Positions 1 to 4,980 of a DNA stretch of 9,425 bases are shown here, in pieces (position 1 is the first letter of the stretch; the number at the start of each line of letters is the position of its first letter). This stretch comes from Pseudomonadaceae bacterium UBA836 (GTDB lineage: Bacteria > Pseudomonadota > Gammaproteobacteria > Pseudomonadales > Pseudomonadaceae), in the NCBI GenBank assembly GCA_002296055.1, contig DBHE01000103.1, forward strand, positions 1-9,425, written 5' to 3'. The notes below the pieces were generated by a model, which saw nothing but the letters and a program-made list of their open reading frames with translations, was not told where the DNA came from and made no database searches. The translations under genes and the position numbers were made by a program.

Positions 1-1
1 G

Positions 2-144
2 CAACGCAGCAGATGCATGCTTGAACGCTCGCCCTACGGGGCGTACAGGCTGGGCCGCACTCTGCGTTGTGATTTCTCGACAGGTCCAGACAAGCCTTCG
101 AAACCACGCCTTGATTGCAACCCAGCCGGATGCGGCCCAGCCTG
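2..144. repeat. Nested inverted-repeat element, non-coding
   Basis: This stretch has no supportable gene but is rich in dyad symmetry. A perfect 14-bp inverted repeat pairs 46-59 (CAGGCTGGGCCGCA) with 131-144. An 8-bp repeat pairs 2-9 (CAACGCAG) with 62-69. A small hairpin pairs 30-34 (CGCCC) with 39-43 around a TACG loop. The hexamer GCATGC occurs at 15-20 and again at 156-161. The 2-9/62-69 and 46-59/131-144 pairs interlock rather than nest, so they cannot both form as one simple hairpin. The density of symmetry suggests a dispersed intergenic repeat of the REP/MITE kind or a structured leader upstream of the reductase gene. The sequence shows the repeats directly; their nature is inference. 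The left boundary may lie outside the window. Confidence 0.45.
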
Positions 145-194
145 AACGTCAGAGGGCATGCGGAATTAATCAGTGCTTCCCTAGAGAACTCAAC

Positions 195-200
195 AGGAGG
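195..200 (+). promoter_or_regulatory. Shine-Dalgarno site that sets the reductase start
   Basis: A perfect AGGAGG lies four bases before the ATG at 205. It favours that codon over the in-frame ATG at 115, which would add thirty unconserved-looking residues translated from the repeat-rich upstream DNA. Confidence 0.8.
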
Positions 201-204
201 TTAC

Positions 205-804
205 ATGCAGAATATTGTCATCATTTCCGGCAGCGGCCGGCCCGACAGCCAGACTGCCAAGGTGGCACGCTTCATCCGGCAACAGCTGATAACCGCGCAC
301 GATCTGAATACTGAAGCCGTAGACCTGATCAACCTGGGCGAGCAGCCGCTGCCCCTGTGGCCCGACGACAGCCCCAGCCCCTGGGCCGACTACGAAAAGC
401 GCCTGGCCGCCGCCGACGCACTGGTAGTACTGGCGCCGGAATGGCACGGCATGGCCTGTCCGGCCATCAAGAACTTCTTCCTTTATGCAACCAAGGCGCA
501 ACTGGCCCATAAACCCGCCATGCTGGGCGGCATTTCTGCTGGAGTGGGCGGCGCCTTTCCAATCAGTGAACTGCGCGCCTCCAGCTACAAGAACTGCCGT
601 TTGTGCTACATCCCCGAGCACCTGATAGTGCGCGACGTGAATCACGTGCTTAACGGCGAGCAACCCGAATCCGAGGCCGATCAGCGCTTGCGGCAGCGGC
701 TGAGCTACAACCTCGACGTACTACTGCACTACAGCCGCGCGCTGGCAGGCATACGGGCAGAAATTGACATGAGCGACCCGGCCTTCACCAATGGCATGTC
801 CTGA
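205..804 (+). CDS. NAD(P)H-dependent FMN reductase-like flavoprotein
   Basis: Predicted 199-residue cytosolic flavoprotein of the NADPH-dependent FMN reductase / NAD(P)H:quinone oxidoreductase superfamily (flavodoxin-like fold), a usual length for the family. What shows this: a beta strand from residue 3 leads into the phosphate-binding loop GSGRPDSQT (9-17), which contacts the FMN phosphate in relatives. The second signature PEWHGMACPAIKNFF (78-92) corresponds to the family's P-E-Y-x(4)-P-x-x-K-N-x(2)-D region, here with Trp for Tyr and no Asp at its end. Members pass electrons from NAD(P)H to FMN, quinones, azo dyes or metals; the substrate cannot be read from this sequence. The start at 205 follows the AGGAGG at 195-200. 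No convincing promoter is visible, only a weak AATTAAT at 164-170. It is monocistronic or cotranscribed with unseen upstream DNA, and a GC-rich hairpin follows the stop. Family assignment is firm; specific function is unknown. Confidence 0.88.
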   Translation: MQNIVIISGSGRPDSQTAKVARFIRQQLITAHDLNTEAVDLINLGEQPLPLWPDDSPSPWADYEKRLAAADALVVLAPEWHGMACPAIKNFFLYATKAQLAHKPAMLGGISAGVGGAFPISELRASSYKNCRLCYIPEHLIVRDVNHVLNGEQPESEADQRLRQRLSYNLDVLLHYSRALAGIRAEIDMSDPAFTNGMS

Positions 805-823
805 GGCGTATTAGACTAAAGTA

Positions 824-850
824 CGGCGGCGCCCCACTACGGCGCCGCCG
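824..850 (+). terminator. Strong GC hairpin after the reductase gene
   Basis: A perfect 10-bp stem (CGGCGGCGCC, 824-833, with 841-850) closes a 7-base loop and begins 20 bases after the reductase stop. It lacks a downstream T tract on the plus strand, so it may be a weak terminator, a 3'-end stabiliser or a transcription pause rather than a classical intrinsic terminator. Confidence 0.45.
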
Positions 851-905
851 CCGCTCAAGATCAAGCCTTTGCCGGCCGCCGTCAGAAGACACTTTGATGA
901 CAGTT

Positions 906-917
906 CGACCATGGTCG
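906..917. promoter_or_regulatory. 12-bp perfect palindrome upstream of the porin gene
   Basis: CGACCATGGTCG reads identically on both strands and ends 67 bases before the porin ATG. Palindromes of this size often serve as operators for dimeric regulators. TTGATG at 894-899 is a possible -35, but the bases 17 bp downstream of it (GTAAGG) are a poor -10, so the promoter itself cannot be placed. The operator role is inference. Confidence 0.3.
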
Positions 918-984
918 TAAGGCCATGCTGCCGGCTGCATGCTTTATTTTCTCCGCGCCACCCAATCACATCAGGAGAATAAAA

Positions 985-2202
985 ATGAAGCATGTGACGC
1001 CCCTTGCGCTCGCCATTGCTGCCACCCTGGCCTGCGGCCAGACACAAGCCGCTGGCTTTGCCGACGATGCCACTGCCACACTGCAACTGCGCAACTTCTA
1101 CTTCAACCGTGACTTCCGCGACCCCGGCGCGCAATCCAAGGCCGAAGAGTGGGCTCAGGGCTTTATCTTCAAGGCCGAATCCGGTTACACCCAAGGCGCC
1201 ATCGGCTTTGGTGTCGATGTCTACGCAGGCCTCGGCCTGAAGCTGGACTCAGACGACCAGCGCGCCGGCTCTGGCTTGCTGCCCAACAGCTTTGGCGACG
1301 AAGGTAAAGACAGCTACAGCGAGGCCACCGCGGCCGTCAAAGCCCGCGTTTCCGACACGGTGCTCAAGGTCGGCGGCCTGATGCCGAAACTGCCGGTCGT
1401 TAGCTCCGGCGACTCTCGCCTATTGCCGCAGAGTTTCACCGGGGCCAGCCTGTCGATCAATGAAATCGAGAACCTCGACATTCAAGCCGGCCAGCTGCGC
1501 GAAGTGAACTACCGCAACAGCAGCAACCGCGAAGACATCCGCTCAACCGTTGGCGGCGCCTCGGATCGCTTCAACTTCCTTGGCGGCAGCTATGCCTTCA
1601 ACAGCAAGAACACTACCGTTGGACTGTGGCGCGGCGAACTGCAAGACGTCTACGGCCAGAACCTGATCAACCTGATCCACAACCAACCGGTAGGCGACTG
1701 GAAGCTTGGCGCCAACCTGGCCTGGTTTGACACCAGCGACGACGGCAATCAGCCGCTGGATATCGACAACCAGCTGACCTCACTGACCCTGTCAGCAGCG
1801 ACCGGCGCACACACCTTCCGCCTGGGCTACCAGCACAGCGACGGTGACACGGCCTTCCCCTATCTGACCGAAACCGACCCCTACGTGGTCAACTATGTGC
1901 AGATCCTGGACTTCACCCGCGCCAACGAGAAATCTTGGCAGGCACGGTACGACATCAACTTCGCGTCCCTCGGAATTCCAGGCCTTAGCGCCTTTACCCG
2001 CTATGTCAGCGGTGACAACTTTGATGTTGCAGGAAGTGAAGGCAGCGAGTGGGAACGCGACATCGACGTCAGCTACACCGTGCAAAGCGGCACCTTCAAA
2101 AACCTGGCCCTGCGCTGGCGCAACGCGACGGTTCGCTCCGACGCCACCCGTGACATCGATGAAAACCGTTTGATTCTCAGCTACAGCTTTGCCCTGAAAT
2201 AG
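985..2202 (+). CDS. OprD-family outer-membrane porin
   Basis: Predicted 405-residue precursor of an OprD-type substrate-selective channel, a monomeric beta-barrel of the outer membrane that takes up small carboxylates, basic amino acids or related compounds. A signal peptide is visible: MKH, a hydrophobic stretch of about residues 5-17, then cleavage near residue 22-23 (TQA-A). Family hallmarks follow: LRNFYFNRDF (34-43), KAEEWAQGF (52-60), ESGYTQGAIGFGVD (65-78), and the LMPKLPV...DSRLLPQSF segment (132-151). The length is slightly short for the family (often 415-445). The ATG at 985 is preceded by AGGAGA (973-978) at good spacing; an in-frame codon at 925 would put 20 unrelated residues before an intact signal peptide, so I rejected it. 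The gene stands alone between a GC hairpin and tandem terminators. The chain ends SYSFALK, with Lys rather than the usual aromatic final residue. Family is certain; substrate is not predictable, so no symbol is given. Confidence 0.93.
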   Translation: MKHVTPLALAIAATLACGQTQAAGFADDATATLQLRNFYFNRDFRDPGAQSKAEEWAQGFIFKAESGYTQGAIGFGVDVYAGLGLKLDSDDQRAGSGLLPNSFGDEGKDSYSEATAAVKARVSDTVLKVGGLMPKLPVVSSGDSRLLPQSFTGASLSINEIENLDIQAGQLREVNYRNSSNREDIRSTVGGASDRFNFLGGSYAFNSKNTTVGLWRGELQDVYGQNLINLIHNQPVGDWKLGANLAWFDTSDDGNQPLDIDNQLTSLTLSAATGAHTFRLGYQHSDGDTAFPYLTETDPYVVNYVQILDFTRANEKSWQARYDINFASLGIPGLSAFTRYVSGDNFDVAGSEGSEWERDIDVSYTVQSGTFKNLALRWRNATVRSDATRDIDENRLILSYSFALK

Positions 2203-2211
2203 CTCCGCTCC

Positions 2212-2246
2212 ATCCAGGCAAGCCCCCCAGAGAACGCCTGGATTTT
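2212..2246 (+). terminator. First hairpin after the porin gene
   Basis: An 8-bp stem (ATCCAGGC, 2212-2219, with 2236-2243) has a 16-base loop and is followed by a run of four T. It starts 10 bases after the porin stop. With its long loop and short T run it is probably the weaker partner of the hairpin directly downstream. Confidence 0.5.
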
Positions 2247-2247
2247 G

Positions 2248-2285
2248 AGCCGACAGCGCATCCCGAGGTGCTGTCGGCTTTTTTT
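2248..2285 (+). terminator. Intrinsic terminator of the porin gene
   Basis: A perfect 10-bp stem (AGCCGACAGC, 2248-2257, with 2270-2279) around a 12-base loop runs straight into seven T (2279-2285). This is a classical Rho-independent terminator on the plus strand. Confidence 0.9.
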
Positions 2286-2337
2286 ATTGTCCGCACGCAC
2301 CCGCCCGAGGGCGCGAGCTTCGAGTGACACCCGCCCA

Positions 2338-2367
2338 CAAAAAAGGGCGCCGAAGCGCCCTTTTTTG
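2338..2367. terminator. Symmetrical bidirectional intrinsic terminator
   Basis: The six-base stem GGGCGC (2345-2350) pairs with 2355-2360 around the tetraloop CGAA. It is flanked by A6 on the left (2339-2344) and T6 on the right (2361-2366), giving a perfect 13-bp inverted repeat overall. It has a T tract on either strand, so it can end the minus-strand ppiD transcript, whose stop lies 18 bases away, and also catch read-through from the porin gene. Confidence 0.93.
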
Positions 2368-2384
2368 TTCAGACTATTTGGATA

Positions 2385-4271
2385 TCAATGCCGCTCGATA
2401 TCCGCATCAGTGCGCAATTGCTGCTGCGCTCCGGCAAAGTCCTGTTGTCCAGATTGCCCGGCAACGAACAAAGCATACTGATCCGGCGCGCCCTCCGCTG
2501 ACTGCACATCTTCAGCGGTGGCAACACCACGCAGCGACACCAGCCAGTAACCACCGGCAGGCTGCTTGATGCTGGCGTAGACAGGCTCATCCGCGGTCGG
2601 CTTGGGCAGCGCGAACACCTGACGCAGCAGTGCCGGCTCAATGTCGCCCTCGGCACGGGCTGCCGCTTCGTGCAGCTGCCACTCAGCCGCCAACTGCTCG
2701 GCAACCGCATCACTGTCCAGCGTCTGCTCACGCAGTTGCTCGGCCAACGAGGCGGCGCGCTCAGCAGCAGCCTGCTCGGCCTTGGCATACGCCAGCTGCT
2801 CACGAATCTCACTGCTTACCTCAGTCAGCGGCCGCTGTGACGGTTCCAGATGCTCCTTAACGCGAACAACAGCAACGGTGTCAGCATCCAGCTCTAGCAG
2901 CTCGCTGTTAAACCCGTTCTTCAGCACATCATCACTGAACGCGGCGTTCATGACCTTGGGGTTGGCTGCCAGGCCTTCACCGCCCAGGCGCTCAACAGGG
3001 CCCAGGGTTTCGACACTGACGCCCAGCGCTGCAGCCGGCTCAGCCAGATCGGGGGCCTCGTGGGCCAGGTTAGCCAGCTCCTGCGAAGCCTCGACAAAGC
3101 GACGCTCCACCTGCTGCACCTTAAGCTCTTGCACCAGCTCTTCGCGCATGGAATCCAATGACGGGACTTCGGGCGCCTTGAGATCTGTCAGCTTGATCAG
3201 ATGATAACCGTAGGTGCTGCGCACCGGTGCGGACACCTCATCCGGCTGCAGAGCGAAGAGCGCATCATCAAAGGCGTCATCAAAACTGCCCTTGACGATA
3301 TAGCCCAAATCGCCGCCGTCGCGCGAGCTGCCGGTGTCGTCCGAGACATCGGCCGCGACTGCCGCGAAGTCTTCACCAGCGGCAATACGCGCGGCCGCAG
3401 CGTCAATTTTCTCCTTGGCAGCGGCGTCATCGTCAGCCACTTCTACCAAAATGTGCGACGCACGGCGCTGCTCGGCCAGGTTGCCGATCTCACGCTGATA
3501 CAGCTCTTCGACTGCCTGCTCGTCTACCTGCACCTGATCAAAGAAGCCGGCGCGCTTGAGTGTCAGTGTCTCCAGTACCACTCGCTCCGGAGTCATGAAC
3601 TGACTGGCGTTGTCGTTGTAGTAGGTCTCGACTTCGTCATCAGAGACTTGTGCATCAACTTCACCAACCGGCACGTTGATCACCGCAAAGTCACGGGTCT
3701 GATTCTCAAGGGCGACCAGTTGCTGGCGCTCCTTGGGAGTCGCAAAGGCGGTTGCCTCGTAACCGTTACGGTACTGGGTGATCATCAGTTGCTGACGCAC
3801 CAGGTCGCGGAAGGCCATGCGCGAAGGCATGCCCATGTTGCGAATCACAACATCGAAACGATTAGCGTCAAATTTGCCGTCGACCTGAAAGTCCGGCGTA
3901 GAGAGGATCAGTTGGTCGATCATCTGATCGGAGATCTGGAAACCTGCGTCCTCGGCGCCCTGCAGCAGCACAGCGCGCTCAATCAACCCGTCGAGCACCG
4001 AGGTGCGCAAAAACGCATCGTCGATCATGCTGGAGTCAAACTGGTTGCCCATCTGTTGCAACTGCTGCACCAGTTGACGCTTTTGCAGCGCCACGGCCTG
4101 CTCCAGCTCCAGCTTGGTGATGGTCTGCCCGTTGACCTCAGCTGCCGTTTCGGCATCGTTGGTGAAGCGGCTGATGGACTCCCATCCGGTCAACGCGAAA
4201 ATCAGCACAATGACGCCTACGATCACCTTGGCGACCCAGCTTTGCGCATTGTCCCTCATTGTTTGCAGCAT
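2385..4271 (-). CDS. ppiD: Peptidyl-prolyl isomerase-like periplasmic chaperone PpiD
   Basis: Predicted 628-residue membrane-anchored chaperone of the SurA/PpiD family, the usual PpiD length. It acts at the periplasmic face of the SecYEG translocon on newly exported proteins. Sequence support: a short cytoplasmic start (MLQTMRDNAQSW), one membrane anchor at about residues 13-30, a SurA-like N-terminal chaperone region to about 180, a parvulin (PpiC-type) domain at about 270-367 that opens ASHILVEV and closes YGYHLIKL, then a helical, Ala/Glu-rich C-terminal part. The parvulin GGDLG motif is present, but the usual Met in the following G-x-M segment is Phe (GSFDDAF); E. coli PpiD is reported to lack isomerase activity, so the role may be chaperone only. 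The start at 4271 is chosen because PpiD proteins begin ML-Q-x-x-R-D-N; an adjacent ATG (4274) and a GTG at 4325 are alternatives. Only a weak G-rich Shine-Dalgarno is visible. It lies downstream of hupB but beyond a terminator, and no convincing promoter was found. Confidence 0.93.
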   Translation of the reverse strand: MLQTMRDNAQSWVAKVIVGVIVLIFALTGWESISRFTNDAETAAEVNGQTITKLELEQAVALQKRQLVQQLQQMGNQFDSSMIDDAFLRTSVLDGLIERAVLLQGAEDAGFQISDQMIDQLILSTPDFQVDGKFDANRFDVVIRNMGMPSRMAFRDLVRQQLMITQYRNGYEATAFATPKERQQLVALENQTRDFAVINVPVGEVDAQVSDDEVETYYNDNASQFMTPERVVLETLTLKRAGFFDQVQVDEQAVEELYQREIGNLAEQRRASHILVEVADDDAAAKEKIDAAAARIAAGEDFAAVAADVSDDTGSSRDGGDLGYIVKGSFDDAFDDALFALQPDEVSAPVRSTYGYHLIKLTDLKAPEVPSLDSMREELVQELKVQQVERRFVEASQELANLAHEAPDLAEPAAALGVSVETLGPVERLGGEGLAANPKVMNAAFSDDVLKNGFNSELLELDADTVAVVRVKEHLEPSQRPLTEVSSEIREQLAYAKAEQAAAERAASLAEQLREQTLDSDAVAEQLAAEWQLHEAAARAEGDIEPALLRQVFALPKPTADEPVYASIKQPAGGYWLVSLRGVATAEDVQSAEGAPDQYALFVAGQSGQQDFAGAQQQLRTDADIERH

Positions 4272-4358
4272 CATGCCCCCGAAATCTTGTCTGCTACCTG
4301 CGACTTTAAGGCTCTGGATGGCCACCGGTGTCGGCGTCGTCTTTTTGCTTTGCCCAAC

Positions 4359-4388
4359 AAAAAAGGCGCATCGAGGTGATGCGCCTTT
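4359..4388 (-). terminator. Intrinsic terminator after hupB
   Basis: An 11-bp perfect stem (4362-4372 with 4378-4388, core GGCGCATC) closes a 5-base loop. On the minus strand it leads into a run of T (complement of A at 4359-4364). It lies 108 bases past the hupB stop and about 90 bases before the ppiD start. It should separate the two transcripts unless read-through feeds ppiD. The 107 bases between the hupB stop and this hairpin hold no gene I can support. Confidence 0.88.
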
Positions 4389-4495
4389 CTGCTAACTGTC
4401 GGAACCGGATTGTGATGCCGTCTCAGGCCGCCAGGTCTCCGGTCCCGCGTGCACGTCTGCGCAAGCGCGGACATGCCATCAGATCAGGGACGCTA

Positions 4496-4768
4496 TCAGT
4501 TAACGGCGTCCTTGAGAGCCTTGCCAGCTTTGAAGCTGGGAATCTTGGCTGCGCTGATTTCGATCGGCTGACCAGTCTGCGGGTTACGACCAGTGCGAGC
4601 GGCACGCTCTTTAACAGCGAAAGTACCGAAACCTACCAATACCACGGAATCACCATCCTTCAGTGCACCAGTAACGGAATCGATGACGGCGTCCAGAGCA
4701 CGACCGGCAGCAGCTTTAGGAATATCGGCGGATGCAGCGATGGCATCAATCAGTTCAGACTTGTTCAC
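4496..4768 (-). CDS. hupB: Nucleoid-associated DNA-binding protein HU-beta
   Basis: Predicted 90-residue histone-like protein, exactly the family length, nearly identical to HU-beta of Pseudomonas. HU dimers bind and bend DNA without strong sequence preference, compact the nucleoid and assist replication, recombination and transcription. Visible features: the N-terminal helical dimerisation body ([10 protein letters not shown]...), the GFGTF turn (46-50) and the DNA-gripping arm with GRNPQTG (60-66), where Pro63 is the residue that intercalates into DNA. The start codon is GTG. It is secured by the family N-terminus, by AGGGGA at 4775-4780 six bases upstream, and by an in-frame TAA at 4784-4786 that excludes any longer form. 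The gene has its own strong sigma-70-type promoter and a leader of roughly 100 bases. The order lon-hupB is conserved widely in proteobacteria; in E. coli, HU subunits are Lon substrates, which gives the neighbourhood some functional sense. Confidence 0.98.
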   Translation of the reverse strand: MNKSELIDAIAASADIPKAAAGRALDAVIDSVTGALKDGDSVVLVGFGTFAVKERAARTGRNPQTGQPIEISAAKIPSFKAGKALKDAVN

Positions 4769-4774
4769 TCTAAG

Positions 4775-4780
4775 TCCCCT
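4775..4780 (-). promoter_or_regulatory. Shine-Dalgarno site for the GTG start of hupB
   Basis: On the minus strand AGGGGA precedes the GTG at 4768-4766 by six bases. Together with the in-frame TAA at 4784-4786 it fixes a non-ATG start for this normally very highly expressed protein. Confidence 0.75.
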
Positions 4781-4813
4781 TATTTAGTTCAACGAGTAGT
4801 TAGTCATTATGTA

Positions 4814-4835
4814 AGCTTTTGGTCTTAGCAAAGCT
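4814..4835 (-). other. Leader hairpin in the hupB 5' untranslated region
   Basis: AGCTTT (4814-4819) pairs with AAAGCT (4830-4835) around ten bases, within the predicted hupB leader about 46 bases before the start codon. The stem is short and A/U-rich at its apex, so it may be a minor element of leader folding. A regulatory role is inference. Confidence 0.35.
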
Positions 4836-4872
4836 GTGGCCAGTCAGCATACCTGCTTTAGGTCGAAGCCGC

Positions 4873-4902
4873 TTTATAGCAAGCGGTCAAAAACCATGTC
4901 AA
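4873..4902 (-). promoter_or_regulatory. Strong sigma-70-type promoter of hupB
   Basis: On the minus strand a perfect -35 TTGACA (complement of 4897-4902) is followed, after 18 bp, by the -10 TATAAA (complement of 4873-4878). Transcription should start near 4866, giving a leader of about 98 bases. A 6-bp inverted repeat, CCGCTT (4869-4874) and AAGCGG (4881-4886), is centred on the -10 box. This is the best housekeeping promoter in the window and fits the abundance of HU. The start site is inferred, not measured. Confidence 0.78.
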
Positions 4903-4932
4903 GGAGTGTGCCTGCGGCGACTCAAGGCCGAT

Positions 4933-4964
4933 TGGCAATGCTTCCCGAGGGAAGCGAACCGCCA
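4933..4964 (-). other. Stem-loop downstream of lon
   Basis: A 6-bp stem (GCTTCC, 4940-4945, with GGAAGC, 4950-4955) has a CGAG loop, and an outer TGGC/GCCA pair (4933-4936 with 4961-4964) extends it. It begins 17 bases after the lon stop on the minus strand. No T tract follows, so it may be a weak terminator or an RNA 3'-end stabiliser; read-through into hupB is possible. Confidence 0.35.
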
Positions 4965-4980
4965 GTCGACCCGGATCAGA

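Noticed and set aside
1..75. Integron attC-like site
   Set aside because: The CAACGCAG/CTGCGTTG pair suggested an attC, but GTTGTGA does not fit the GTTRRRY core, and no matching R-box or integrase context is visible.
21..314. Plus-strand open frame of 97 codons across the left-edge repeats
   Set aside because: It runs through the inverted-repeat DNA and out of frame into the reductase gene, with no ribosome-binding site.
190..663. Minus-strand open frame opposite the reductase gene
   Set aside because: The plus-strand reading has clear FMN reductase motifs and a perfect Shine-Dalgarno site; the minus reading has neither.
923..940. CATGC-N8-GCATG repeat near the porin start
   Set aside because: Only five-base arms around a GCCGGC core; too short to separate from chance in this base composition.
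4275..4358. Promoter directly upstream of ppiD
   Set aside because: The best candidate (CCGACA with TTAAAG, 19 bp apart) matches the consensus poorly, and no sigma-32 box is present, so I did not annotate it.
3201..4379. Long plus-strand open frame (392 codons) opposite ppiD
   Set aside because: It is fully antisense to a well-supported PpiD gene, begins without a ribosome-binding site, and its translation resembles no family I know. Such antisense frames are common in GC-rich DNA.
4455..4472. Small hairpin GTCTGCG-CAAG-CGCGGAC between hupB and its terminator
   Set aside because: Seven pairs including one G-U and no T tract; the genuine terminator with a T run lies at 4359-4388, so a separate role is not supportable.
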